A stretch of 64,000 nucleotides of DNA from Saturnia japonica (GCA_033032175.1 CM065324.1:4340001-4404000), one strand, 5' to 3'. Shown: positions 50,301 to 61,950, numbered from the stretch's first letter. The notes: a model not told the origin generated them from the letters alone. Numbers and translations are program-made.

Positions 50301-53300
50301 AGCCAGTCGGGTAAATATCTCTAACACACCACTTGATTACTGGATATAACTAGCTGATCATCGGAACATGACAAACTGTGAGAGTCATAATGATCGCAAG
50401 CCAGTCGGGTAAATATCTCTAACACGCCACTTGATTACTGGATATAACTAGCTGATCATCGGAACATGACAAACTGTGAGAGTCATAATGATCGCAAGCC
50501 AGTCGGGTAAATATCTCTAACACGCCACTTGATTACTGGATATAACTAGCTGATCATCGGAACATGACAAACTGTGAGAGTCATAATGATCGCAAGCCAG
50601 TCGGGTAAATATCTCTAACACGCCACTTGATTACTGGATATAACTAGCTGATCATCGGAACATGACAAACTGTGAGAGTCATAATGATCGCAAGCCAGTC
50701 GGGTAAATATCTCTAACACACCACTTGATTACTGGATATAACTAGCTGATCATCGGAACATGACAAACTGTGAGAGTCATAATGATCGCAAGCCAGTCGG
50801 GTAAATATCTCTAACACACCACTTGATTACTGGATATAACTAGCTGATCATCGGAACATGACAAATTATGAGAGTCATAATGATCGCAAGCCAGTCGGGT
50901 AAATATCTCTAACACACCACTTGATTACTGGATATAACTAGCTGATCATCGGAACATGACAAACTGTGAGAGTCATAATGATCGCAAGCCAGTCGGGTAA
51001 ATATCTCTAACACGCCACTTGATTACTGGATATAACTAGCTGATCATCGGAACATGACAAACTGTGAGAGTCATAATGATCGCAAGCCAGTCGGGTAAAT
51101 ATCTCTAACACACCACTTGATTACTGGATATAACTAGCTGATCATCGGAACATGACAAACTGTGAGAGTCATAATGATCGCAAGCCAGTCGGGTAAATAT
51201 CTCTAACACGCCACTTGATTACTGGATATAACTAGCTGATCATCGGAACATGACAAACTGTGAGAGTCATAATGATCGCAAGCCAGTCGGGTAAATATCT
51301 CTAACACACCACTTGATTACTGGATATAACTAGCTGATCATCGGAACATGACAAACTGTGAGAGTCATAATGATCGCAAGCCAGTCGGGTAAATATCTCT
51401 AACACACCACTTGATTACTGGATATAACTAGCTGATCATCGGAACATGACAAACTGTGAGAGTCATAATGATCGCAAGCCAGTCGGGTAAATATCTCTAA
51501 CACGCCACTTGATTACTGGATATAACTAGCTGATCATCGGAACATGACAAACTGTGAGAGTCATAATGATCGCAAGCCAGTCGGGTAAATATCTCTAACA
51601 CACCACTTGATTACTGGATATAACTAGCTGATCATCGGAACATGACAAACTGTGAGAGTCATAATGATCGCAAGCCAGTCGGGTAAATATCTCTAACACA
51701 CCACTTGATTACTGGATATAACTAGCTGATCATCGGAACATGACAAACTGTGAGAGTCATAATGATCGCAAGCCAGTCGGGTAAATATCTCTAACACACC
51801 ACTTGATTACTGGATATAACTAGCTGATCATCGGAACATGACAAACTGTGAGAGTCATAATGATCGCAAGCCAGTCGGGTAAATATCTCTAACACGCCAC
51901 TTGATTACTGGATATAACTAGCTGATCATCGGAACATGACAAACTGTGAGAGTCATAATGATCGCAAGCCAGTCGGGTAAATATCTCTAACACACCACTT
52001 GATTACTGGATATAACTAGCTGATCATCGGAACATGACAAACTGTGAGAGTCATAATGATCGCAAGCCAGTCGGGTAAATATCTCTAACACGCCACTTGA
52101 TTACTGGATATAACTAGCTGATCATCGGAACATGACAAACTGTGAGAGTCATAATGATCGCAAGCCAGTCGGGTAAATATCTCTAACACACCACTTGATT
52201 ACTGGATATAACTAGCTGATCATCGGAACATGACAAACTGTGAGAGTCATAATGATCGCAAGCCAGTCGGGTAAATATCTCTAACACACCACTTGATTAC
52301 TGGATATAACTAGCTGATCATCGGAACATGACAAACTGTGAGAGTCATAATGATCGCAAGCCAGTCGGGTAAATATCTCTAACACACCACTTGATTACTG
52401 GATATAACTAGCTGATCATCGGAACATGACAAACTGTGAGAGTCATAATGATCGCAAGCCAGTCGGGTAAATATCTCTAACACACCACTTGATTACTGGA
52501 TATAACTAGCTGATCATCGGAACATGACAAACTGTGAGAGTCATAATGATCGCAAGCCAGTCGGGTAAATATCTCTAACACACCACTTGATTACTGGATA
52601 TAACTAGCTGATCATCGGAACATGACAAACTGTGAGAGTCATAATGATCGCAAGCTAGTCGGGTAAATATCTCTAACACACCACTTAATTATTGGATATA
52701 ACTAGCTGATTATCAGAACATGACAAACTGTGAAAGTCATAATGGTCGCAAGCCAATCGGGTATATATCTCTAACACACCACTTGATTACTGGATATAAC
52801 TAGCTGATCATCAAACATGACAAATTATGAGAGTCATAATGATCGCAAGCTAGTCGGGTAAATATCTCTAACACACCACTTAATTATTGGATATAACTAG
52901 CTGATTATCGGAACATGACAAACTGTGAAAGTCATAATGGTCGCAAGCCAATCGGGTATATATCTCTAACACACCACTTGATTACTGGATATAACTAGCT
53001 GATCATCAAACATGACAAATTATGAGAGTCATAATGATCGCAAGCTAGTCGGGTAAATATCTCTAACACACCACTTAATTATTGGATATAACTAGCTGAT
53101 TATCGGAACATGACAAACTGTGAAAGTCATAATGGTCGCAAGCCAATCGGGTATATATCTCTAACACACCACTTGATTACTGGATATAACTAGCTGATCA
53201 TCAAACATGACAAATTATGAGAGTCATAATGATCGCAAGCCAGTCGGGTAAATATCTCTAACACACCACTTGATTACTGGATATAACTAGCTGATCATCG

Positions 53301-56300
53301 GAACATGACAAACTGTGAGAGTCATAATGATCGCAAGCCAGTCGGGTAAATATCTCTAACACGCCACTTGATTACTGGATATAACTAGCTGATCATCGGA
53401 ACATGACAAACTGTGAGAGTCATAATGATCGCAAGCCAGTCGGGTAAATATCTCTAACACGCCACTTGATTACTGGATATAACTAGCTGATCATCGGAAC
53501 ATGACAAACTGTGAGAGTCATAATGATCGCAAGCCAGTCGGGTAAATATCTCTAACACACCACTTGATTACTGGATATAACTAGCTGATCATCGGAACAT
53601 GACAAACTGTGAGAGTCATAATGATCGCAAGCCAGTCGGGTAAATATCTCTAACACGCCACTTGATTACTGGATATAACTAGCTGATCATCGGAACATGA
53701 CAAACTGTGAGAGTCATAATGATCGCAAGCCAGTCGGGTAAATATCTCTAACACACCACTTGATTACTGGATATAACTAGCTGGTCATCGGAACATGACA
53801 AACTGTGAGAGTCATAATGATCGCAAGCTAGTCGGGTAAATATCTCTAACACACCAATTGATTACTGGATATAACTAGCTGATCATCGAAACACGAGACA
53901 CCAAACATGCCACTATTGTGGGCGTTTCATTTGGTTTATGTTGCTCGCGACCAAGGCGAACACACTCGTTGTATTCTACCAAATAGCAAACTGAAAAATT
54001 GAGCAAAACTATTTTTTCGCACAAACGAATATACTAGAACGTAATAAACTCAATAAAAAGGAAAGACGGAAGAAATATGAAATTTTAGTTGCTATAGAAC
54101 CGTAAAAACTTGATGTATTATCCATCACTTAATTAAACGTGGCTTATTCTTCTTAGAGGTGCCTCTCCAACTAATGAAGATTGACAGTCGGCTCCATATA
54201 TTTGGTTTGTTTGCACTTAAACGATAGCTTAAGAATAATAAGCTAATATTTACTTATTTATTTAATAAAGGCAGCAGCAACACTTCGCCTATTATACATT
54301 ACTTATTTTAATATTTACAATAAATGTAATTCAGATATACGATCCTATTAAATACGCTCACTACAATTAAAATAAATGTTATCATCGGTTTGCCGTTCGG
54401 CGTACATCACGCAAAAAGTACTGTACAGATTTTATGATCAAAAAATTTTTTTATACCCCTTAGATTTTATTTATTTATTTTAATGAATAATCTAACAACG
54501 TTATACATTATACAGTATTATGATAATAATGTATAAGCAGTATACCTGATGCGTATGTTATTTAAGAGTACACAGCATTTCTCATAGCTTCGTACATTGA
54601 AACATAAAAATATACTAATCAACACAAAGCATCTTTAAAATCAAATGAAAATATTAGTAATAAAAACTAACAGGAACAAGACAAAATATTATTATAAATT
54701 GACAAAATATATTGGAAGAAAAAAACACCTAATATTTTACAACTAAATATAATGCAATGCATTGTACTGCTTTACTTATAAAATTCTTTCATTTGAAAAT
54801 CTTTTTACCTCGTTTAATGTAGTGTTAGTTAGTTTTTTTAATCGTTTCTTTTTCCTAATCCATACCGTTAGAAGAAGACAGAGCTAAAGATAAGCATTGC
54901 TTATTTAAATATAGGTACCGTTCATAAGAAGTAATTATTTTGAATAACATAAATTAAACAATATTAATAAAAAGCTGAAAAATGACGATATTCTACGTAT
55001 TGATAGGAATGAAGTTAATGAGAAAGAAAATTAAGAAGATTTGTAATTGTTGCATTTTTATTAATAATATCTGGTAATATTCAAAACAATCTATAGAAAT
55101 AAAATAATTAAGGTTTGCCATTGTGCGCTAATCACCCAAAAAGTCTTGAACAGATTTTTAATTTAAAAAAAATTGTTTTACTCATTAGTAAAACTGGCAG
55201 TCCGATGTAACATGTTGGTACGCAGGTTTGCACGTTGTAGTGAGCGAGTAAGAGTAACGCTTTTTAAAGCTTATTGCCAAGTATTTTAAACGTGCAGCCT
55301 GTGGATCAATTATACTCAGCGGGCTGTTAGCGCCCTGCGGGTCCAATTTAATAACGGATTCAGGGTGTTGATGGGGCTGACCCGTTTCTGCAGTACATCT
55401 GGCATGTTTACATAGGCACACGTCGATGGCTTTCATGCCTTCGTCAGACAAAAAATGTGCCTCGTTGCTCTGCAGAGTGCGGGCCAGCTCCAACTCCATC
55501 CTGAAAACCATAGCAGGGAGATACGACTCCTTTATTATTGTTCATCTTGTTCAAAATTGTATTACGAGAACCAAAATTGTCACAAAATATTAGTGTTAAC
55601 TAACTTAAGTATAAGATCTTACTTTCGTTTTTTTTGTACTAACTATGGATTATACTTATCTGAAATAAAGATGATTATTACCATTATTAGATAATTGATT
55701 TAAAAAAATATATAACGATATCATAATTGAATAAAAAGCTATTACAGTTTTAAGAAACTAAAATGTATATAAGCACTACGCGATCAGTTATGTGTTTTGT
55801 TGCCGTGTTATTAAAATATTATGCACTACAAACGAAGTCGCGGGCATCAGCTAGTGTTAATAAAACCGTTATCGCATACCGTCTCAAATGTTTTATTTTT
55901 TCAGATGAACAGTTCTGCCGCATCTAATAATCTCCTGCAAGTGAAGGTTCCACTCGTACCAACAAAGAAGTGTAAAAAGCTATATATGTATCATTTGTTT
56001 AATATAACGCCTAGAATGCTGTGTGCCGGGGTTACAGGAAAAGACTCATGCCAGGTATTTTTTTTAATTTTGTTCAAAGCTTGGCAAAAATATTGCACTT
56101 CATAATACTGTTTTTTGAAATCATACAAAGGGGCCTTTCCTGGATTAAAGCCGTTAGTGAAAATCTCTACAGGAGTATGAAAAAACAATCCTAAAAATAA
56201 ATCTGAATTTTTAAGAATACATTGTAAACGGTAAGCTCAAATGGAAAAGGTCGATAAACTATGTAGGTATAGTTATAATTTTTCTCAAATACGCATGGAA

Positions 56301-57791
56301 ATATTGTCATTATTTTCAAAAAAAGAACACGTGAAGTATTGAATTTACGGACATGCCAAGAATGATAATAGAGATCCAATCAAAGAGTACTTAATAACCC
56401 CAGCACGCCGTTTCATGCAGCATTGCTGGAGCGTTGTAATATTCCAAATTCAAAAAACGCTCCTACACAGGATTTGATTTTCTTGCGACAATTTTATCAT
56501 TGCTATCAAAGATATTTTTACGAAAGTTTGTTCACAATATTCTATTTATACCATACTGTGAAGCTGAGGCACTTTTTTCCGGCTAGGGTGTTCTTTCATT
56601 TCTGAAACATGGAATATTTTAAACATAACCTGAAAAACATTTGTTCAGGCCGGCATGACATCGACGATTAATTATGGATTGTAGTTCCCACGGTAGTCGC
56701 TATGTTATTGGATTATATTGTACTCACAATTAGGTACCTACAGTGTAGTCACTCTCTAACGCTCGATTTAATAATGAAATAAAATATGTGCGCATTATAT
56801 TGATTACAAAATTAAATTAATTGTAAAATTATTTCTTCAGCTTTTATTCAAGAAGAGAGTGTTTATATGGTTGGTAGCGATTTAATTCTCTATACTCTAC
56901 TCCCCCCTCTCACTCTTTTCCCCATTATTAATAACTAGGTTATAACTACGTAGAGGTGAAGATGTCTTCAATATCTCGAGATGTTAATCAAATCATTTAC
57001 ATTTAAATATGTGTAATTTTTTAAAGTAATCTCAATAATCATATACAAAATTGTTTAGAGACTACACCGTAATTTTGTTACACGATCATAACCGCGGAAA
57101 ATAATTCATGCGTAAAAAATTGTGTATTGAAATCCTTACTACAAGATACTTCTTACCTTTAGCTTGTGATAAAAAAAAAGACACAATTCACGAATAACCA
57201 AGAACTCTGAAACGCGAATTTATAGTAACGGGGTCATGTCTTTCTTCATGTAACACAACAAAGGCCTATTAATTTCAAAAATAGTTTATCTTTTTTTATA
57301 GACAAAGTGACGGCACTATACCTGAGGGTAAGCACAGTACAGTGCAAAAATAACGACGACCACCGGCAATTAATTGATTGTCGCAGCCGTCATGCCAGCC
57401 TGCAAGCTACTCGGTAACTGGATATAAATTAGCTTATCGCGAAACGCGACAAACCCTTAAAAGTCAGTCTGTGGCTGGTTTATCACCATACATATGCACG
57501 GTGCATTCGACCCAGTTGAATACAGATCCTTACAGCCTCGTTTGATTACTGGATATACAGTCTGATCACGGAACGCAACACGCTAAAACGTGCGACCACT
57601 CAAAGGTTTTTCAGCATACTTTTAAAACGTCTAAATATTTCTAGGGAGACAGTGGGGGTCCGCTGACATTGAATAGAGAGCAAGTCGGAATAACATCAGT
57701 TGGATACCATTGCGGCGAAGCACCTGGAGTTTACACAAAACTCGCTTCGGTTTTACCATGGATAACAAATACTATAGATGTAAACTTGTAA
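41329..57791 (+). CDS. Secreted trypsin-like serine protease (S1), 5 exons, 255 aa
   Basis: Coding exons: 41329-41389, 42829-42991, 44000-44246, 55905-56054 and 57645-57791. All junctions are GT..AG with matching phases (1, 2, 0, 0), and the sum is 256 codons including TAA. The start is the first ATG after a TATA box. Residues 1-20 form a hydrophobic signal peptide (LVLVTFLCYINILIC). A propeptide of about nine residues leads to IIGGH (30-34). Triad: His71 in SAAHC, Asp114 in DYDICLIKL, Ser210 in GDSGGP. Asp204 (KDSCQGDSGG) sets the S1 pocket for Arg/Lys, and the pocket glycines are kept (SVGYHCG, PGVYT). Cys pairs 56/72, 180/197 and 206/220 are expected; Cys116 looks unpaired. Oddities: Gly, not Arg/Lys, precedes IIGG, and Val replaces the usual Trp of SWG. 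The length is normal for a single-domain insect trypsin. Substrate and tissue are unknown. Confidence 0.95.
41390..42828 (+). other. Protease intron 1, 1,439 bp
   Basis: Donor G|GTGAGT; acceptor a ten-T run then GTTAACAG. Most of its 5' third is the dispersed repeat at 41424-41790. The remainder is AT-rich and unassigned. Confidence 0.85.
41424..41790 (+). mobile_element. Dispersed repeat (ACTAGCCGTGCCCGCGGC family) inside intron 1
   Basis: Opens ACTAGCCGTGCCCGCGGCTG and closes TTCGGAGATTACGCGGAAC, GGACAGACAATAACTTTAAA. The same family occurs inverted at 61540-61950 and as a partial copy at 17520-17710. Non-coding. Confidence 0.65.
42992..43999 (+). other. Protease intron 2, 1,008 bp, 3' part repeat-derived
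   Basis: Donor GTAAGTG; acceptor TGTTTCCAG. From about 43685 to 43975 it matches, in order, the repeat at 63050-63340 (words CTCCGCACG, TCTCGTAATTTT, AATTGA.GA...ACA, CCGTGTACAA..TTTCATCAAA, ATCGGT). The repeat stops about 25 bases before exon 3. Confidence 0.75.
44611..44818 (+). mobile_element. Poly(A)-tailed retroposon, longest copy
   Basis: The 5' half has GGCAATCACGGCAATAGCC, GAGATCCGGCCATTTTGACA and CGGCTGAGTGCTTTAAGCGC. The 3' half has GGTAAAGCTATAAGAGCC, CATCAGCGGCTC, TGTTGGATAGGGCCCCTCAG, GCTAACAGTAAGGCG and an A-run to 44818. With the 9.6 kb copy it defines the full element of roughly 190-210 bp. It lies in protease intron 3, sense to the gene. Confidence 0.8.
47200..47830 (+). repeat. 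Higher-order dimer block in the satellite
   Basis: Two unit types alternate here with a 195-bp period: a 97-bp form (CATCAAACATG, AATTATGAG, AAGCTAGTC) and a 98-bp form (AATTATTGG, GATTATCGG, CTGTGAAAG, AAGCCAATCGGGTATATA). Similar blocks lie at about 46130-46330, 48245-48640, 49425-49810, 50090-50300 and 52655-53230. Confidence 0.85.
48249..50010 (+). repeat. Segmental duplication inside the satellite, offset 1,174 bp
   Basis: The order of variant units starting at 48249 (AAGCTAGTC unit, dimers, then units with ACACGCCAC) is repeated starting at 49423. The offset of 1,174 equals twelve units less two one-base deletions. This shows that blocks of many units have been copied at once. Confidence 0.7.
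55185..55511 (-). other. Unassigned GC-richer open frame in intron 3, antisense
   Basis: A 108-codon frame starts with MVFRMELELARTL. Its first half (about 55280-55500) has coding-like composition compared with the AT-rich intron, and a TTTTCAG precedes GATGGAGTTGGAGC at about 55498, so it might be an exon. No domain is recognised. It could be a fragment of a mobile-element protein or a nested exon; neither is shown. Confidence 0.3.
56055..57644 (+). other. Protease intron 4, 1,590 bp
   Basis: Donor CAG|GTATTT; acceptor AATATTTCTAG. Ends within 45 bp of the diverged satellite relative at 57303-57600. The 5' part is unassigned AT-rich DNA. Confidence 0.85.
57303..57600 (+). repeat. Diverged short relative of the satellite element in intron 4
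   Basis: Starts CAAAGTGACGGCACTA (the array head starts CAAAGTGACCGCACTA at 45040). It continues AACGACGACCACCG (head: AACAGCGACCATCG) and CATGCCAGCCT (head: TATGCCGGCAT). A first unit-like stretch reads ACTGGATATAAATTAGCTTA and GCGACAAAC; a second reads TGATTACTGGATATACAG and 'ctgatcacggaac'. The close, CACGCTAAAACGTGCGACCAC, parallels CACGAGACACCAAACATGC at the array's right edge. So this is a two-unit version of the same element. Confidence 0.75.
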
Positions 57792-57800
57792 AGTTTATCA

Positions 57801-57806
57801 AATAAA
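57801..57806 (+). terminator. Polyadenylation signal of the protease gene
   Basis: AATAAA begins nine bases after the stop codon, so the 3' untranslated region is very short, as is common in insect protease genes. Cleavage would fall around 57820. Confidence 0.75.
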
Positions 57807-58021
57807 CTTAACCTTATCTTACATATGAATAGGTAACAATATATTATTACTTAGTCATATATTATTCTATTTTCTTTTTAATATTTGCAGATCTTAATAA
57901 AACACACATTTCAAATTTATAAAATTTGTTTTAGTAATTCTTAATTTACCTACCGACCTTATTTTCAGTCGATAATGATAGTAACTAACTAACTAACATA
58001 GATATATGTTTTTAGTTTAAA

Positions 58022-58857
58022 AAGTATATTCGGATAAGGAAGGAAAATATGCCCCGGCGATTTTTTGAAATCTATATGACCATTCGATTTGTCATTGAAA
58101 AATATATTTCTTCTGAAAATTTCAACTTTTTAACCCAAATATTTACGATTTAATTTAAAAAAACGTGTTTTCACTTTTCATTTATTTGAAAAATTTCCAC
58201 TAAATTTTATCAACAATTTTTTGTTTGGTAAGCGTCATCGATAATTGACGTAAAATAGTATTTATTGTAATTTTAAAATTGAAAAAACTTATTTTCATAT
58301 TTTCCTTTCGGATGTCACCCACGATTATTTGCATATAATTTGTCCTGCTGTTCTTTTTAACACGTGAAACTTTCAACTTGATCTATTTGGTGCAAAATAG
58401 GCAAAAAAAATGTACTTTTTCCTCTTTTATTTTAATACCATCTATATTTACTTGTAAAATGTTATTTATTTATTTCAAAATACATCGAAAATATAAGATA
58501 AATAATTATTCATTCTTAATACCATAAGGCAACTCAGTGCGTGTGACAAAAGTGGAACTTCTTTGGCGATCAAAAATATCATATTATTCAGTATAAAGTT
58601 ATTCCTTAGAATATAAGCAATTATTATTTCTTTATTTTATTGTGCTTATCTATCTCTCTTGATTTATAGCATAGGTAACGCAGTTTCTTTTTAAGTGAAA
58701 AGTGAAAACACGTTTTTTTACTATGTACTGTAAATATTTGGGTTAAAAAGTTGAAATTTTCAGAACAAATATTTTTTTTCGATTACAAATCCATTGGCCC
58801 TATACATTAAAAAAAATTGCTGTGGCAGATTTTACTCCCTTATCCGGCTATACTCTT
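58022..58857. mobile_element. Large foldback element with a 36-bp perfect inverted match
   Basis: Arms 58022-58181 and 58694-58857 are inverted copies. Positions 58111-58146 and 58730-58765 match perfectly over 36 bases (including TTTCAACTTTTTAACCC), and CGTGTTTTCACTTTTCA is a second perfect block. Ends pair as GTATATTCGGATAAGG with CCTTATCCGGCTATAC. The 510-bp middle is AT-rich and non-coding. It lies about 230 bp past the protease gene and is better conserved than the other foldbacks, so it is probably younger. Confidence 0.85.
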
Positions 58858-60595
58858 AAATAAAAATAGTTTATTTCACCGCATCCTTCTGAGGATATGT
58901 AGGTGTTACATTACACTATCGGAAGTCATATATATAGTTAGGTCCTGTACCTTTTTTAAGCTAGGTAATTACTAGATCTATGTGGATATTACATTATACT
59001 ATTTTTATATTCATTATTACTACCGGATTCGTGCGAATATTTCGCACATTATTACTACTAATAATAATTTTACTTATAGTTCTCATGTTACTTAAATAGA
59101 CTGTTAATAGATGGCGCCTCTTACATGTTAATTTAATATATATTTTAAACAGTTTTTTTAACGGAAACATTAATTTTAAACTATTTGTTTACGCTTCGTC
59201 ATAAGCTAGGAACTTATGCTTTATTGATGCTTGAATAATTATTTTTTATGAAGAACCAAGGGAGACGCCCAGGGCGTTGCCACAAAAGCACATTTGAGAA
59301 ATAATATAAATTTATAATCTCTCTATTTTGTGCCATACATTTGTATACATGTACTTTTTAATATTTTTAAAGACTTTTAACTCATATTTTGTTTTATAAC
59401 TGTATGTTTTACCCTAATATTTAAATTACCTCATTATTTTCCAAAAAACATTCCCTAACCTTGAAAGTTTCGGTTACTTACTTGAAAACCAATAAAGTAT
59501 TAGGTCCCTTACCGTTCACATTGCTGGTAAGAAAACGACAATAATAATAAAAAAATGTAAACCCGTATATGATAACTTTTTTGCAATAAATCTTATTATC
59601 CGGGAAATTTGGAGGTCTGAAACACGAGTCTTTAATTTTTTCTCCGAGTACCTATTTCAACGAACGAAAGTAGGTAATTATGCGTTTCTAGGAATAATAG
59701 TGCTGTCAGTTACAGGCTTCGGTTTTGACGATGCGGTGTTTTACTTTTGTGTGGTTTGTATTTACCTTGTTTTTGTTCTTGCATATTTATATTCAACCAT
59801 CTTCTGTCCGCGACTTCGCCTGCTTAAACTTCAGTATTGAGCCCAGAGAGAAATAAAAATACGTTATTTACCGGGATAAATACTATTATAGATATAAATG
59901 TAAAAGTACGTTTGTTTAAATGTTTGCCATTCAATCACGCTCAATTCAAACAATAGCTCTAATGAAATTTGGCACAGAATTCGATTTTTTGCCAGATTAG
60001 GTTATAGTATTTTTTATCAGCTTCAAATAAAAACTGGTTAATTTTTTTCCTCAGTATGTTTGTATGTACGCGATTGTCTTAGAAACTGTGCGACCGATTT
60101 TTATTATTATTATTATTATACTGGAATAGATACTTACACTTATGGAATGATTTTGGTATACAAAATATTTAATGTAGATACAGACATATACGTATAATAA
60201 TTATTTCTAACATTGATATTTAAGTAAGTGGTTTTGTTTTTGATACATAATAAAATAATAATATAATATATTCTAAAAACAACTCGTGATGTTTCGGCCG
60301 ACACCTGTAGTAACGAAATTCCTTTCGCTGTGTATTATGTGATGACGAGACTTGTACGCACAATTTTAGATATTTACAATACGAGCGTTCGATGGTACCT
60401 ACAGGTTTCACTGCTTTAGGTTTTTTTAATTAATTTTTTCGTTTTTGTTTGTAAAGTTAAGTTCAAAATTGAATGTACTAAATAACTTTATAATTTATTT
60501 ATATTTGTATAATAATAATTAATAATTAATAATAATACGTTTATTTTCATACTTTATAAACAAAGGCTAAAAGAAGTAAATATAAAAATCCCAAA
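58858..60595. other. Intergenic DNA, nothing firm
   Basis: 59100-59125 has TAGATGGCGCC, and its reverse (GGCGCCATCTA) is at 61368-61378, a possible fragment of a shared repeat. Short ATT trinucleotide run near 60100. No gene seen. Confidence 0.4.
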
Positions 60596-60700
60596 TCAGC
60601 GGAACTCGAACCATCGATCACTCGTACTGTAGATACAACAGTACGTACAAATATGGTCATAACACAGCTGAGCCAATTCAACGACTGTCATAGTTTTGAA
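60596..60700 (-). mobile_element. tRNA-like SINE head, minus strand
   Basis: On the minus strand the A box is TGGCTCAGCTG (60665-60675) and the B box GATGGTTCGAGTTCC (60601-60615), at tRNA-like spacing. The stem sequences do not pair as in a real tRNA and there is no CCA-compatible end, so a SINE head is more likely. It differs from the 7.5 kb SINE head. Confidence 0.6.
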
Positions 60701-61539
60701 AATCCTATATAGCTATGTATGTGTGTTTTTTGGTGTCGTTCTGGTCGGTCACTTTTTCAGTTTAGCTCCCGCCCCGTGAAAAGTAACTTCGTGACAACAA
60801 CAAAATAACAATTTTATTTGATATTTAAAGCAGAATAAATATGAACATTTTATTTTATTAGTGTTAATATTTTGCGCAAAGCCGCACTCTATTTCTAAAA
60901 CGTGACACTACAAGGGTTCAGACTCATTATTTCCTTACTTTTTTTTCTTGGGATTATCGTAAACAATATTATATTTCATACAAACAATGTTAGCAAAACA
61001 TTTCTTTAGCGGGAAAACAGAATTTTTCTTCATTTAGATAATGAAACAGAGATAAGTAGTCCGGAAATTAAGTTAAGAGTAATGTATCTCGTAGAAAACA
61101 CTTTTTATTTAGTTTTACCTACAAGTTTTACTTCTTTCATAGCAACTAAAATTTATATTTACTCAAAGGTATTCTTCCTGGCAACACTATATTATCTCCG
61201 TAAGTATTCATAAAAATTAATGATTCAATAATCATGTAAATATTATGTACCCTGCTATTGACGAAATATCGAAAAATTATTCAAAATCAATGTTTTAATT
61301 ATTTTTTAATGATAAAAAGAATTCATTATGAATTCTCTCTGTCGATGCTAAGAAAAATATATTCGTGGCGCCATCTATTAATAATCTGTTAACATGACTT
61401 GACAACAATATGACAGATTCTTTTAGTTGGATTGTTAACATTTTGTAATGTCAAAATAACACTTTTTTACTAAACACATATGAAAGTATAAACAGTATTT
61501 ATAACAAAATTAAAATTTTTACAAATTTTCTTTGTCTAT

Positions 61540-61950
61540 TCAAGGTAATCTCCAAAACGGTCGGACCGATTTTGACGAGACTTCCACTGGGAGATAGCTG
61601 ATGTTATAAGGATTAACTTAGGCTACGTTTGAAAAGAATTAGGATTCCGTGTAAATAAATAAAAACCTGGTCATCAAGATTCAATCCAGACGTTTAAATG
61701 GCTTACGCTGAGTAAACCATAAGAGATATATCAAATTAATGTACTACCTACATAATTTTAGGTATTAAAAATACCCACAAAAAAGTCAGCGAGAGCATAA
61801 TATGTCTATCTTCTGGATATCACCCATAATGATTTAATAAGCATTTTTATTTTTAAAATAACCAGAAGCGGGAGTAACAATTTCGCGCGTGTGCCTGATC
61901 GACAACATTCTGTAGTCCACGTGAGTGCAGCCACGGGCACAGCTAGTTAA
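61540..61950 (-). mobile_element. Dispersed repeat, inverted copy of the 41.4 kb family
   Basis: Read on the minus strand, it opens AACTAGCTGTGCCCGTGGCT, passes GCGAAATTGTTACTCCCGC and TCTCTTATGGTTTACTCAGC, and ends with the GACCGTTTTGGAGATTACC block. The same order of words is seen at 41424-41790. Longer than that copy at its start. Confidence 0.65.

Larger units (their letters stand above)
45040..53930 (+). repeat. 98-bp tandem satellite array, about 90 units, inside intron 3
   Basis: From the first GGATAT..ACTAGCTG.TCATCG at about 45158 to the last at about 53867, the array is uninterrupted. The unit is 98 bp, with 13 units of 97 bp in which CATCGGAACATG is CATCAAACATG, and one other single-base deletion near 47078. 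Conserved words: ACTGGATATAACTAGCTG, CATGACAAA, GAGTCATAATG, TCGCAAG, ATATCTCTAACAC. The first ten or so units form a separate subfamily (CTGGTCATCGG, GGTCGCAAG); most of the rest read CTGATCATCGG, GATCGCAAGCCAG. Alternating 97+98 dimers recur in blocks. A non-repeating head (45040-45157) and tail (53880-53930) resemble 57303-57600. All frames have stops, and 98 is not a multiple of 3, so it is non-coding. Confidence 0.97.
44247..55904 (+). other. Protease intron 3, 11,658 bp, three quarters satellite
   Basis: Donor AAT|GTAAGA; acceptor TTTTATTTTTTCAG. Contains a poly(A) retroposon (44611-44818), the 98-bp tandem array (45040-53930) and a short open frame on the minus strand (55185-55511). 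About 54390-54460 and 55110-55180 share GGTTTGCC, 'tcac.caaaaagt' and GTACAGATTTT / GAACAGATTTT, a faint direct repeat. Exons 3 and 4 join cleanly across it in protein frame. Confidence 0.85.

Noticed and set aside
45040..53930. Regularly spaced repeats that might suggest a CRISPR array
   Set aside because: The 98-bp units are contiguous with no unique spacers, and the surroundings are clearly eukaryotic genes with introns.
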